From Dipteris shenzhenensis (taxonomy: Eukaryota > Polypodiophyta > Polypodiopsida > Gleicheniales), in the NCBI GenBank assembly GCA_047967505.1, contig CM106539.1: a DNA stretch of 64,000 bases. One strand, written 5' to 3'. Below are positions 46,027 through 59,100 of the stretch, piece by piece (position 1 is the first letter of the stretch; each line of letters starts with the position of its first letter). The notes below the pieces were generated by a model. That model saw nothing but the letters and a program-made list of their open reading frames with translations. It had not been told where the DNA came from and made no database searches. The position numbers and the translations under genes are program-made.

Positions 46027-46505
46027 ATGAAGGCTAGTGGTATGGTTATATTCCGCAAGGCTTCTCTCACATTTCACTACGTAAGGGAGCTATTTTTATT
46101 AACTGTGAAGAATCTGGAGAAGAACCCCCTTGCTCCTTTATTACCCCAACCATCACCAGGAGTAATGTCATATGGGGAATTCATGCTACGGTCCCCACAG
46201 ACACTACCTGCTAGAGCATATGCATCTTGAGCTAGAGGGAGATTAGTGGGATGCATTGGGTATACCAGGGGACAGGAATGCACATCATACTACTCACCTA
46301 GAGACCACTATTCTTGTAAGATGATTGAATTGCGACCCCCGGTGGAGAGTTCAGTACATTTGGATAGCTCGGATTCCCAGGTACGGCCATCAAAGGTCTT
46401 GAGAGGGGGTAATAGCTCAGATTCCCAGGTACGGCCATGAAAGGTCTTGAGAGGGGGTAAGACCATGTCATACATTGATACAAAGAACAAGAATCTTCCT
46501 GTACG
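46027..46505 (+). pseudogene. Module D, unit 11, 48-bp duplication
   Basis: MKASGMVIF frame to 46,230, where CGA has become TGA (S-stop-ARG). It reopens 46,246-46,440 through both 48-bp segments. The opposite strand is open at 46,077-46,283. Confidence 0.35.
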
Positions 46506-46544
46506 ACATCTGCTCTATGATGACAATGATTGATTGATGGTAGG

Positions 46545-47800
46545 TATGTGATGTTTGGTTGAGAAGTATCATGTTATTGCCACACAACAGGAGAATTCTA
46601 ATGAGTAAAGAAAAGAAATCTAGCATCTTCATGCATGCATTATTTGATAACCCTCTACTTGAAACGTTCTCAATTAAAAAACTTTCTATAGACGTTCTCT
46701 ATCACCAGAAGATGCATAATGTGATTGACTCCATAAAAGATACTAACATTGCTTGGTAGTTCTCCGAGAATTCAGCATCTTTACTGTGTAAACCTAGGAC
46801 AGTATTCATACATGGGTAAGAGATTATGTGTCGGTGTGAAAACAATACTTTTACAAAATTCATTAACATAGAATGGGGACATGTGTGTACCATTGATAAT
46901 GAAATTGTGATTGAGAACACATTAAAGGAATATTTGAAGAAGGGATTAGGACATATCCTTAGAAAATAGTTGAGCATTGGTGGGACACTAAATGTGTTAT
47001 ATATGATCTGGAACCAAGTGATCACACTCAGTCCTCGAGTTGTTGGAAATATTGAACCCAATGGAGAGGGAATTCGGATTATTTTGCAGTAACTATTTGG
47101 AAAAACTAGCGGAGAGAAAGAAACTAAACATTGTGGGAAGTAGGGATCCCTTAAAGATGCCGTCTGTAATGAAGGAAGTGAGGAGACTAACAAGATCCCT
47201 CCTTAGTGCTTCTACAGATAAGTCAGCTTCGTCCACTCCAGCATATATTTGTAAGAAGTTCATTTAGGATCAAGCAGTATTAAGGGTATCCGGTAGGGAC
47301 TTCGTGAGAGTGGATAACCCAGACATCTTAGACCGACTGGTCAAAGATATTCAAAACTTTAACTTGAATATTACTCTGGATTCTCATACTTTCCCATATG
47401 CAATGGCTACTTTCAAATCTCACAAAAACACTTTCAAATGGATTACTAATGCACACCTTTGTATATTCTCGGAATTGGCATCATTAATTACTTTTGCATT
47501 ACAAGCATGTTTGGATCCCATCATGAATTCATCTAGGATCTCCAAGATCAAATCGAATCTGAGGCTAACGTTACAGTGAGTGCATTTTGGATTGTTGGTT
47601 CCATATACGAGGTGAAATTGAATTTACCACAAAGTATCCAATCGGTCTTCACTACAGATATAGATCAATGTTATGAAAATATCCCTTTGGATGGGAAATA
47701 TGGGTTGAAGAAAGTGATATCAGAAGTCATCAGCATGGCCTAAGGAGGAAAGGGAAAGAGGTATCTGAACCTAAACTAGAATAGGAAAAAAGACTAGCAC
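46545..47800 (+). pseudogene. RT-like protein, unit 11, degenerate
   Basis: CAG to TAG at 46,757-46,759; the shared TAA; CAG to TAG before LSIG (about 46,967); a +1 change making CTCGAG near 47,035; TAC to TAG near 47,266; and the 1-nt deletion near 47,535. Motif A codons (TTDIDQCYENIP) remain in a further frame. A TAA replaces TAT in the MAYGG codons near 47,741. Confidence 0.5.
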
Positions 47801-48990
47801 TAAGTAGCAAAATACTCACCATTCTAAGACTAAGTGAACGAGAAGAGGAAGGGGAGCACACACAAAAAAGGAACCGAGAACACGAACAAGTTTAGGGAGT
47901 TGCTAGAGGACTCTGAGAAGTGTGTACAAGTTCAAAAATGGAAGGAGCACAAGTGAGTTATGACCTATAAATACTCGAGACCTCATTGCAAGAGCTAGAA
48001 CGCAGCCCGCAATCTAAATATCATGTGTTTTATTTGAAAGAGTAGAAGAACAGGAGACGTTCTTATCTTGAGCTGAACCACTAGCAATAGCTTAGTCTTG
48101 GAGGGAAAGCGAAGATACGCTAGCCAAACGGCAGTGAGCTCCCCCATCGTTTACAAAGGAGAGACTTTGTTGATGGATCCATCCCTTTCGTTTTATTGCA
48201 CCTCTAACATATGGAGCGAGGCAAGGAATGCTAGTTAGAATGGGCTCCTCCATGCATACCTTGTCATGTTCCCTTATGATACGCTAGTACTCCGTATATG
48301 AATGGGTAGAGCACAGAGGGTTGGACAGTAATTTTGGAGTGCCCAACTGAGTAACGATTCGTTGAGTACCTCGGTGGGATACAAGGAAGCAAAGGTAATC
48401 CCTATACACTCCATAGGATTGGTGGACCTAGCGCAACGGAAATGCGATGTCCCTAACGTAAAGCCATACAAGTTGATCTAGTCGTCTGGACGTTCAGTCG
48501 AGATTACGTCGGACGAGCAGCTCTATAATGGTTGAGGGCAAGATGCATGCCCTATGAGAGCCGAGAGCTAGGATGTCAATTGTTGGCAATTTATGCAATG
48601 ACAGAGAGCCTCAAGTAGTAATAGACGGCATGGTTATACTCAAGACAAGACAGAGAAGTCGTATCGCCTCCAAGGATGGTAAGGGTCCTATACACTCGGT
48701 ATATGTCTATAAGATATGTATATGCCATTCGTTCTTCATGAGTCACTCCTATTTGTTATATTTATTAAAAGGAATGATTACTGCCACTTACTGGTTATTA
48801 TTATTTCTCTTGTATTATTACCATTTACAGAATATGTTTGGGAGTTCAACAAGTGCCAAAATATGAAATATTGCAAGTCAAGTTGGGGGACATGGATAAC
48901 AACTGTGTGCTAGCATTCTCCAAACATTTGCACTTGATATAAGATCTCCCAACATTGAAGATATCATTAAGGTACTTAGGAGTCCTCATT

Positions 48991-49337
48991 GTTTCAGGAG
49001 ATCTCTTTGCAAATTCCACCAAAGCAATATTATCTTCCTCCATTAATTGGTCCAAAGACAAAGATAGCCGATTGATCACCACCAAAATTTTATCTGTATT
49101 GCCCTTTCCAATCACTAAAATTCTGTACCAATCATTGATGGAAAGTAGCATAACCAGTAGTTTATTTGACTCAGGGTGCTCTTTCATTTCCTGTATATCT
49201 ATGGGAATGATTCTGTCATGGACTCTTTTATTCAGCATAGTCATAATATGGCCTGGCATCCAAGTGATGGGGCATGTAGCAGACCCACATACCCAAGAGC
49301 CATCAAATCCTTGTGCCACAAAGAGGCCTGCTAGTCA
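48991..49337 (-). pseudogene. Module A, unit 12 first copy, fused to connector
   Basis: A deletion at about 48,990 joins SPETMR directly to the connector frame RTPKYLNDIFNVG. This gives a 157-codon chimeric open frame (48,846-49,319) that is an accident of the junction. The N-terminal WHKDL start is also shifted (MAQGFDGSWVCG). Confidence 0.4.
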
Positions 49338-49915
49338 CGAGTATGCGTAGAGCTCTTTTTTGGAGTGATTGCAGTAGTAGGCATGAGTTGATCTCAGATT
49401 ATTGTCTCTTGTACATCCTCTGATAGACTCACAGAAACTATGCTGTGTTGTGTTGGAAGAGGACCCTTTTGGTAAAGGAAAACATTTCAGGCCCAAACTA
49501 TCCAGGGACAAAGGTCCTGCTGGGGGAGGGACATTGGAATACATAAAGAGGTCCCTCATTGTTTCAGGAGACTACTCTGCAAATTCCACCAAAGCAATAT
49601 TATCTTCCTCCATTAATTGGTCCAAAGACAAAGATAGCCGATTGATCACCTCCAAAATTTTATCTGTATTGCCCTTTCCAATCACTAAAATTATGCACTA
49701 ATCATTGATGGACAGTAGCATAACTAGTAGTATATTTGACTCAGGGTGGTCTTTGATTTCCTGCATATCTATGGCAACGATTCTGTCAGGGACTCTTTTA
49801 TTCAGCCTAGTCATAATGGCCTGGCATCCAAGTGATGGGGCGGATAGCGGACCCACATACCCAAGAGCCATCAAATCCTTGTGCCACAAAGAGGCCTGCT
49901 AGTCAAAGCCAAGTC
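49338..49915 (-). pseudogene. Module A, unit 12 second tandem copy
   Basis: Open 49,698-49,889 (to LLSIND), then a stop at the Trp codon. The C-terminal part is open at 49,335-49,559. Joined to the first copy by the same CACGAGTATGCG junction as in unit 9. Confidence 0.4.
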
Positions 49916-50559
49916 CAACCATTAGTCATGAGAATTTTCTTACCTCACAATGGTTAGGCTAGTGTGTGTTTCAACCTGTATTTCTACTACTCTTTATCAT
50001 ATCTCAATCCAACATCCTTTGTATACTTTAAAGTCTTTGAATCAATCATTTCATTAGTTCATTAAACAACTTCAAATCTACTATTTGTAATTGCAAGAAT
50101 TACACCCCTTTCCCATGTAATTCTCCAAAGTCCCTTAAATCCCAAGTCCTATTGTTCCCCACACAACTGGATCATAGAATATTATAAATCGTTACATTGG
50201 CCTTGCTGGAAGTAAAGATTCCATAATATTAGCAACTGAATATAAATTGGAAGGGGACTACAAGGTGTCCCAATTCATTCATTAGGAGTCCTCCTTTTTT
50301 CCAAAAATCCAATACAATCAGTTTTGACGGAAGGTGGTAAGATAAAAATTACTGTTCTGCCCAAAAACTTGCAGAATCACAGCAGTAGCTAGAGATCATT
50401 GAGTTGTCTCAAAATCCCATGTTTGTAGTATGTATACCCATAAAAAGGACAATCTACTCCTGAAATTCTCAGTATTAGCCAAAAGTTGTAAACAAAAAAT
50501 CAACTAATATCATAGGATGGATGATTATATGCATCTATCCATTCCGCCGGTAGTATATA

Positions 50560-50835
50560 GTGTGCCAGTATCATCTTCAGAAAGCTTCATCAGCAAATTT
50601 GGTTGAGAAGGGTGCCAACTCACACGCATCCATCAAAGGCAAGTTAGGACACAGACCTTTAAATGTGGGACTGCAGGCTTATGGTACGACCATGTGATTT
50701 TGTATATGCTGCATAATTTGCCGGCATTCTTTCCAAACAGGCTACTGAAAGCTGCCTTCAACTCATTCCTTTTATTCATGAAGGCATGTATGATGTATTG
50801 CCATTTATTGATGCATTTTCGCACACTTAACACAA
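50560..50835 (-). pseudogene. Module C, unit 12, antisense to RT
   Basis: Open 50,633-50,833 (66 codons); a short deletion in the FCGWM codons ends it. Confidence 0.3.
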
Positions 50836-50872
50836 GAAATCGAACTTACTAATTGTCTTGATTTCTTGAAAT

Positions 50873-51360
50873 ATGAAGGCTAGTGGTATGGTTATATTCC
50901 GCAAGGCTTCTCTCACATTTCACTACATAAGGGAGCTATTTTTATTAATATTGAAGAATCTGGAGAAGAACCCCCTTGCTCCTTTATTACCCCAACCATC
51001 ACCAGGAGTAATGTCATATGGGGAACTCATGCTACGGTCCCCACAGACACTACCTGCTAGAGCATATGCATCTCGAGCTAGAGGGAGATCAGTGGGATGC
51101 ATTGGATATACCAGGGGACGGGGATGCACATCATACTACTCACCTAGAGACCACTATTCCTGTAAGATGATTGAATGGCGACCCGCGGTGGAGAGTTCAG
51201 TACATTTGGATAGCTCGGATTCCCAGGTACGGCCATCAAAGGTCTTGAGAGGGGGTAATAGCTCAGATTCCCAGGTACGGCCATGAAAGGTCTTCAGATG
51301 GGGTAAGACCATGTCATACATTGATACAAAGAACAAGAATCTTCCTGTACGACATCTGCT
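50873..51360 (+). pseudogene. Module D, unit 12 (137 codons)
   Basis: The most complete frame carrying the duplicated 48-bp segment: MKASGMVIF, NLEKNPLAPLLPQPSPG, SRARGRSVG, YYSPRDHYS, then SDSQVRPSKVLRG twice. The opposite strand is also open at 50,923-51,129 and 51,154-51,372. Confidence 0.4.
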
Positions 51361-51399
51361 CGATGATGACAATGATTGATTGATGGCAGGTATGTGATG

Positions 51400-52620
51400 T
51401 TTGGTTGAGAAGTATCATGCTGTTGCCACACAACAAGAGAATTCTAATGAGTAAAGAAAAGAAATCTAGCATCTTCATGCATGCATTATTTGATAACCCT
51501 CTACTTGAAACGTTCTCAATTTAAAAACTTTCTACAGACGTTCTCTATCACTAGAAGATGCATAATGTGATTGACTCCATAAAAGATACTAACATTGCTT
51601 GGCAGTTCTCCGAGAATTTAGCATCTTTACTGTGTAAACCTGGGACAGTATTCATACATGGGTAAGAGATTATGTGTCGGTGTGAAAACAATACTTTTAC
51701 AAAATTCATTAACATAGAATGGGGACATGTGTGTACCATTGATAATGAAATTGTGATTGAGAACACATTAAAGGAATATTTGAAGAAGGGATTAGGACAT
51801 ATCCTTAGAAAATAGTTGAGCATTGGTGGGACACTAAATGTGTTATATATGATCTGGAACCAAGTGATCACACTCAGTCCTCGAGTTGTTGGAAATATTG
51901 AACCCAATGGAGAGGGAATTCGGATTATTTTGCTGTAACTATTTGAAAATACTAGCGGAGAGAAAGAAACTAAACATTGTGGGAAGTAGGGATCCCTTAA
52001 AGATGCTGTCTTTAATGAGGGAAGTGAGGAGACTAACAAGATCCCTCCTTAGTGCTTCTACAGATAAGTTAGCTTCGTCCACTCCAGCATATATTTGTAA
52101 GAAGTTCATTTACGATCAAGCAGTATTAAGGGTATCCAGTAGGGACTTCGCGAGAGTGGATAACCCAGACATCTTGGACCGACTAGTCAAAGATATTCAA
52201 AACTTTAACTTGAATATTACTCTGGATTCTCATACTTTCCCATATGTAATGGCTACTTTCAAATCTCACAAAAACACTTTCAGATGGATTACTAATGCAC
52301 ACCTTTGTATATTCTCGAAATTGGCATCATTAATTACTTTTGCATTACAAGCATGTTTGGATCCCATCATGAATTCATCTAGGATCTCCAAGATCAAATC
52401 GAATTGGAGGCTAACGTTATAGTGAGAGCATTTTGGATTGTCGATTCCATATACGAGGTGAAATTGAATTTACCACAAAGTATCCAATCGGTCTTCACTA
52501 CAAATATAGATCAATGTTATGAATGGGTTGAAGAAAGTGATATCAGAAGTCATCAGCATGGCCTATGGAGGAAAGGGAAAGAGGTATTTGAACCTAAACT
52601 AGAATAGGAAAAAAGACTAG
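51400..52620 (+). pseudogene. RT-like protein, unit 12, motif A Asp lost
   Basis: Open 51,886-52,422 (178 codons) through the STDK and K.HK..FRWI blocks. Motif A, in the next frame, reads TTNIDQCYEW: Asp to Asn (GAT to AAT) and a deletion that removes NIPLDGKY. Also the shared TAA, TAG before LSIG, the +1 CTCGAG change and the 1-nt deletion. Unit 15 has the same set. Confidence 0.55.
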
Positions 52621-53357
52621 CATTGTGTAGCAAAATACTCACCATTCTAAGACTAAGTGAACGAGAAGAGGAAGGGGAGCACAGACAAAAAAGGAGCTGA
52701 GAGCACTGAACAAGTTTAGGGAGTTGCTAGAGAACTCCGAGAAGTGTGTACAAGTTCATAAATGGAAGGAGCACAAGTGAGTTATGACCTAGATATACTC
52801 GAGACATGACTGCAAGAGCTAGAACGCGGCCCGCAATCTAAATATCATGTGTTTTATTTCACAGAGTAGAAGAACAAGAGATGTTCTTATCTTGAGCCGC
52901 ACCACTAGCAATAGCTTAGTCTTGGAGCGAAAGCGAAGATACGCTAGCCAAATGGCAGTGAGCTCCCCCATCGTTTACGAAGGAGATACTTTGTTGATGG
53001 ATCCATCCCTTTCGTTTTATTGCACCTCTAACGTATGGAGCGAGGCAAGGAATGCTAGCTAGAACGGGCTCCTCCATGCTTACCTTCTCATGTTCCCTTA
53101 CGATATGCTAGTACTCTGTATATGAATGGGTGGAGCACAGAGGGTTGGACAGTAATTTTGGAGTGCCCAACTGAGTAACGATTCGTTGAGTACCTCGGTG
53201 GAATACAAGGAAGCAAAGGTAATCCCTAGACACTCCATAGGAGTGGCAGACCTAGCACAACGGAAACGCGATGTCCCTAACGTAAAGCCATACAAGTTGA
53301 TCTAGTCATCTGGATGTTAGTCGAGATTACGTCGGACGAGCAGCTCTATAATGGTTC

Positions 53358-53950
53358 TACATAGAGCTCTTTTTTGGAGTGATTGGAGTAGTAGCCATGA
53401 GTTGATATGAGAATATTGTCTCTTGTACATCCTCTGATAGACCCTCAAGATCACGGAAACTATGTTGTGTTGTGTTGGAAGAGGACCCTTTTGGTAAAGG
53501 AAAGCATTTCAAGCCCAAACTATCTAGGGACAAAGGTCCTCCTGGGGGAGGGAGATTGGAATACATGAAGAGGTCCCTCATTGTTTCAAGAGACTTCTCT
53601 GCAAATTCCACCAAAGCAATATCATCTTCCTCCATTAATTGGTCCAAAGACAAAGATAGCCGATTGATCACCTCCAAAATTTTATATGTATTGCCTTTTC
53701 CAATCATTAAAATTCTGTACCAATCATTTATGGACAGTAGCATAACCAGTAGTTTATTTGACTCAGGGTGGTCTTTGATTTCCTGCATATCTATGGCAAC
53801 GATTCTGTCATGGACTCTTTTATTCAGCATAGTCATAATGGCCTGGCATCCAAGTGATGGGGCAGGTAGTAGACCACATACCCAAGAGCCATCAAACCCT
53901 TGTGCCACAAAGAGGCCTGCTAGTCAAAGCCAAGTCCAACCATCAGTCAT
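53358..53950 (-). pseudogene. Module A, unit 13
   Basis: A 183-codon open frame 53,357-53,908; a 1-nt loss shifts the start (MAQGFDGSWVCGLLPAPS). It retains MLNKRVHDRI, NDWYRILMIGKGNTYKIL and the DLEGLSEDVQ tail. Truncated at the C-terminus by the connector deletion. Confidence 0.4.
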
Positions 53951-54339
53951 GAGATTTTTCTTACCTCACAATGGTTAGGCTAGTGTGTGTTTCAACCTAC
54001 ATTTCTACTACTCTTTATCATATCTCAATCCAACATCCTTGATATACTTTAAAGTCTTTGAATCAATCATTTCATTAGTTCATTAAACAACTTCAAATCT
54101 ATTGTTTGTAATTGCAAGAATTACACCCCTTTCCCATGTAATTCTCCAAAGTCCCTTAAATCCCAAGTCCTATTGTTCCCCACACAACTGGATCATAGAA
54201 TATTATAAATCGTTACATTGGCCTTCCTGGAAGTAAAGATTTCGTAATATTAGCAACTGAATATAAATTGGAAGGGGACTACAGGGTGTCCCAATTCATT
54301 CATTAGCACTCTTTCTTTTTTCCAAAAATCCCATACAAA

Positions 54340-55280
54340 ATTCATTAACATAGAATGGGGACACGTGTGTACCATTGATAATGAAATTGTGATTGAGAAC
54401 ACATTAAAGGAATATTTGAAGAAGGGATTAGGACATATCCTTAGAAAACAGTTGAGCATTGGTGGGACACTAAATGTATTATATATGATCTAGAACCAAG
54501 TGATCACACTCAGTCCCAAGTTGTTGGAAATATTGAACCCAATGGAGAGGGAATTTGGATTATTTTGCAGTAACTATTTGGAAAAACCAGCGGAGAGAAA
54601 GAAACTAAACATTGTGGGAAGTAGGGATCCCTTAAAGATGCTGTGTGTAATGAACGAAGTGAGGAGACTAAGAAGATCCCTCCTTAGTGCTTCTACAGAT
54701 AAGTCAGCTTCATCCACTCTAGCATATATTTGTAAGAAGTTCATTTACGACCAAACAGTATTAAGGGTATCCAGCAGGGACTTCGCGAGAGTGGATAACC
54801 CAGACATCTTAGACCGACTGGTCAAAGATATTCAAAAATTCAACTTGAATATTACTCTAGATTCTCATACTTTCCCATATGTAATGGCTACTTTCAAATC
54901 TCACAAAAACACTTTCAGATGGATTACTAATGCACACCTTTGTATATTCTTGGAATTGGCATCATTAATTACTTTTGCATTACAAGATGTTTGGATCCCA
55001 TCATGAATTCATCTAGGGATCTCCAAGATCAAATTGAATTGAAGGCTAATGTTACAGTGAGTGCATTTTGGATTGTCGGTTCCATATACGAGGTGAAATT
55101 GAAGTTACCACAAAGTATCCAATCGGTCTTCACTACAGATATAGGTCAATGTTATGAAAAATCCCTTTGGATGGGAAATATGGGTTGAAGAAAGTGATAT
55201 CAGAAGTCATCAGCATGGTCTATGGAGGAGAGGGAAAGAGGTATCTGAACCTAAACTGGAATAGGAAAAAAGACTGGCAC
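54340..55280 (+). pseudogene. RT-like protein, unit 13, N-terminally truncated
   Basis: Begins at KFINIEWGHV. TGG to TAG at 54,491-54,493 (a C-to-T on the other strand). Open 54,500-55,006, then 1-nt shifts. Motif A Asp is kept (TTDIGQCYE) but a 1-nt deletion follows (KSLWMGN). Confidence 0.5.
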
Positions 55281-56763
55281 TGAGTAGCAAAATACTCACC
55301 ATTCTAAGACTGACTGAACGAGAAGAGGAAGGGGAGCACACACAAAAAAGGAACTGAGAGCATTGAATAAGTTTAGGGAGTTGCTAGAGGACTCCGAGAA
55401 GTGTGTACAAGTTCATAAATGGAAGGAGCACAAGTGAGTTATGACCTAGATATACTCGAGACGTGACTGCAAGAGCTAGAACGCGGCCCGCAATCTAAAT
55501 ATCGTGTGTTTTATTTGAAAGAGCAGAAGAACAGGAGACATTCTTATCTTGAGCCGCACCACTAGCAATAGGTTAGTCTTGGAGGGAAAGCAAAGATACG
55601 CTAGCCAAACGGCATTGAGCTCCCCCATCGTTTACGCAGGAGAGACTTTGTTGATGGATCCATCCCTTTCGTTTTATTGCACCTCTAACGTATGGAGCGA
55701 GGCAAGGAATGCTAGCTAGAACGGGCTCCTCCATGCTTACCTTCTCATGTTCCCTTACGATATGCTAGTACTTTGTATATGAATGGGTAGAGCACAGAGG
55801 GTTGGATGGTAATTCTGGAGTGCCCAACTAAGCAACGATTCGTTGAGTACCTCGGTGGGATACAAGGAAGCAAAGGTAATCCCTAGACACTCCACAGGAG
55901 TGGCGGACCTAGCGCAACGGAAACACGATGTCCCTAATGTAAACCCATACAAGTTGATCTAGTCGTCTGGATGTTCAATCAAGATTACATCGGACGAGCA
56001 GCTTTGTAATGGTTGAGGGCGAGATGCATGCCCTATGAGAGCCGAGAGCTAGGATGTCAATTGCTGGGAATTTATGCAATGACACAGAGCCTCGAGTAGT
56101 AACAAGCGGCATGGTTATACTCTTTGGAGACATGACAGAGAAGTCATATCGCCTCCAAGGATGGTAAGGGTCCTATACGCTTGGTAGATGTTTATAAGAT
56201 ATGTATATGCCATTCGTTCTTCACGAGTCACTCCTATTTGTTGTATTTATTAAAAGGAATGATTACTGCCACTTACTAGTTATTATTTTTTATCTTGTAT
56301 TATTACCATTTACGGAATATGTTTGGGAGTTCAACAAGTGCCAAAATATGAAATATTGCAAGTCAAGTTGGGGGATAGGGATAACAACTGTGTGCTAGCA
56401 TCCTCCAAACATTTGCACTTGATATAAGGTCTCCCAACATTGAAGATATCATTCAGGTACTTAGGAGTACTCCTTTCTGTTTTTGAAATCCGGCTCTTAC
56501 ACCTCCCAAAAACACCCACGGGGGAAGGGCATCTGCATGTAGCAAATGCTGACATTGGGCATAAGTTTAAATGAGGGTGGCTATGTGTGATGCTAATATT
56601 GAGCTCTATGCTTGGCTTTTTGCTTCCATTTCCAATGCTTTAGATGCTTCAGCAAGATCAGCCAAAAAAATCCACATATCTGGTGCAAAGGGTGCTAATA
56701 AATTCATATCATGAAGTTCCCAAACTTTGTTTTATCATATGCCAACAATTCAGCTTCCATTAC

Positions 56764-57375
56764 CTATGGAGGGAAATATGGGTTAGTATATGTATGCGTA
56801 GAGCTCTTTTTTGGAGTGATTGGAGTAGTAGGCATGAGTTGATCTGAGAATATTGTCTCTTGTACATCCTGTGATAGACCCTCAAGGTCACAGAAACTAT
56901 GTTGTGTTGTGTTGGAAGAGAACCCTTTTGGTAAAGGAAAGCATTTCAGGCCCAAACTATGCAGGGACAAAGGTCCTGCTAGGGGAGGGAGATTGGAATA
57001 CATGAAGAGGTCCCTCATTGTTTCAGGAGACTTCTCTGCAAATTCCACCAAAGCAATATTATCTTCCTCCATTAATTGGTCCAAAGACAAAGATAGCCAA
57101 TTGATCACCTCCAAAATTTTATCTGTATTGCCCTTTCCAATCACTAAAATTCTGCACCAATCATTGATGGACAGTAGCATAACCAGTAGTTTATTTGACT
57201 CAGGGTGCTCTTTGATTTCCTGCATATCTATGGCAATGATTCTGTCATGGACTCTTTTATTCAGCATAGTCATAATGGCCTGGCATCCAAGTGATGGGGC
57301 GGGTAGTGGACCCACATACCCAAGAGCCATCAAATCCTTGTGCCACAAAGAGGCCTGCTAGTCAAAGCCAAGTCC
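56764..57375 (-). pseudogene. Module A, unit 14 (194 codons open)
   Basis: Open 56,764-57,348 from WHKDLMALGY to TYTNPYFPP, then TAG replaces the next codon. Mirror-image near-identical copy at 63,394-63,978. Confidence 0.45.
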
Positions 57376-57545
57376 AAGCATTAGTCATGAGAATTTTCTT
57401 ACCTCACAATGGTTAGGCTAGTGTGTGTTTCAACCTATATTTCTACTACTCTTTATCATATCTCAATCCAACATCCTTGATATACTTTAAAGTCTTTGAA
57501 TCAATCATTTCATTAGTTCATTAAACAACTTCATTATTACGTTTG

Positions 57546-57920
57546 AACCCCCTTGCTCCTTTATTACCCCAACCATCACCAGGAGTAATGTCATATGGGG
57601 AACTCATGCTACGGTCCCCACAGACACTACCTGCTAGAGCATATGCATCTCAAGCTAGAGGGAGATCAGCGGGATGCATCGGATATAGCAGGGGATGGGG
57701 ATGCACATCATACTACTCACCTAGAGACCACTATTCCCGTAAGATGATTGAATGGCGACCCCCAGCGGAGAGTTCAGTACATTTGGATAGCACGGATTCC
57801 CAGGTATGGCCATCAAAGGTCTTGAGAGGGGGTAATAGCTCAGATTCCCAAGTACGGCCATGAAAGGTCTTGAGAGGGGGTAAGACCATGTCATACACTG
57901 ATACAAAGAACAAGAATCTT
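57546..57920 (+). pseudogene. Module D, unit 14, N-terminal deletion, 48-bp duplication
   Basis: Open 57,543-57,863 from NPLAPLLPQPSPG through both 48-bp segments. The opposite strand is open at 57,721-57,913. Confidence 0.35.
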
Positions 57921-57964
57921 ACTGTACGACATCTGCTCTATGATGACAATGATTGATTGATGGT

Positions 57965-59100
57965 AGGTATGTGATGTTTGGTTGAGAAGTATCGTGCTGT
58001 TGCCACACAACAAGAGAATTCTGATGAGTAAAGAAAAGAAATCTAGCATCTTCATGCATGCATTATTTGATAACCCTCTACTTGAAATGTTCTCAATTAA
58101 AAAACTTTCTATAGACGTTCTGTATCACCAGAAGATGCATAATGTGATTGACTCCATAAAAGATACCAACATTGCTTGGTAGTTCTCCGAGAATTCAGCA
58201 TCTTTACTGTGTAAACCTGGGATAGTATTCATACATGGGTAAGAGATTATGTGTCGGTGTGAAAACAGTACTTTTACAAAATTCATTAACATAGAATGGG
58301 GACATGTGTGTACCATTGATAATGAAATTGTGATTGAGAACACATTAAAGGAATATTTGAAGAAGGGATTAGGACATATCCTTAGAAAATAGTTGAGCAT
58401 TGGTGGGACACTAAATGTGTTATAAAGAAACTAAACATTGTGGGAAGTAGGGATCCCTTAAAGATGCCGTCTGTAATGAAGGAAGTGAGGAGACTAACAA
58501 GATCCCTCCTTAGTGCTTCTACAGATAAGTCAGCTTCGTCCACTCCAGCATATATTTGTAAGAAGTTCATTTAGGATCAAGCAGTATTAAGGGTATCCGG
58601 TAGGGACTTCGTGAGAGTGGATAACCCAGACATCTTAGACCGACTGGTCAAAGATATTCAAAACTTTAACTTGAATATTACTCTAGATTCTCATACTTTC
58701 CCATATGCAATGGCTACTTTCAAATCTCACAAAAACACTTTCAAATGGATTACTAATGCACACCTTTGTATATTCTCGGAATTGGCATCATTAATTACTT
58801 TTGCATTACAAGCATGTTTGGATCCCATCATGAATTCATCTAGGATCTCCAAGATCAAATCGAATCTGAGGCTAACGTTACAGTGAGTGCATTTTGGATT
58901 GTTGGTTCCATATACGAGGTGAAATTGAATTTACCACAAAGTATCCAATCGGTCTTCACTACAGATATAGATCAATGTTATGAAAATATCCCTTTGGATG
59001 GGAAATATGGGTTGAAGAAAGTGATATCAGAAGTCATCAGCATGGCCTATGGAGGAAAGGGAAAGAGGTATCTGAACCTAAACTAGAATAGGAAAAAAGA
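57965..59100 (+). pseudogene. RT-like protein, unit 14, internal deletion
   Basis: CAG to TAG at 58,180-58,182; shared TAA; TAG before LSIG. A deletion of about 120 bp at 58,424 (GTTATAAAGAAAC) removes the MIWNQV to LAER codons. From there to 59,898 it is almost identical to unit 11, including TAG in TTCATTTAGGATC and the 1-nt deletion. Motif A (TTDIDQCYENIP) is open in 58,883-59,086. Confidence 0.5.

Larger units (their letters stand above)
44397..48990 (+). repeat. Array unit 11 (RT on plus), near-complete
   Basis: Module A (minus) 44,397-45,060, AT-rich spacer 45,061-45,672 with no gene, C 45,673-45,987, D 46,027-46,505, RT-like 46,545-47,800, connector 47,801-48,990. The stretch 47,120-48,598 recurs almost unchanged at 58,430-59,898. 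Confidence 0.85.
48991..53357 (+). repeat. Array unit 12 (RT on plus), module A duplicated
   Basis: Module A twice (48,991-49,337 and 49,338-49,915, minus), AT-rich spacer 49,916-50,559 with no gene, C 50,560-50,835, D 50,873-51,360, RT-like 51,400-52,620, connector 52,621-53,357 cut by a deletion. The part 50,968-54,306 (into unit 13) recurs inverted at 59,899-63,194. Confidence 0.85.
53358..56755 (+). repeat. Array unit 13 (RT on plus), lacks C-E
   Basis: Module A (minus) 53,358-53,950, AT spacer 53,951-54,339 joined at 54,339/54,340 straight to the RT frame, RT-like 54,340-55,280, connector 55,281-56,755 without a credible gene. Confidence 0.8.

Noticed and set aside
48846-49319. 157-codon frame ending in connector residues
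   Set aside because: Produced by a deletion junction joining module A to the connector; a chimera, not a distinct gene.
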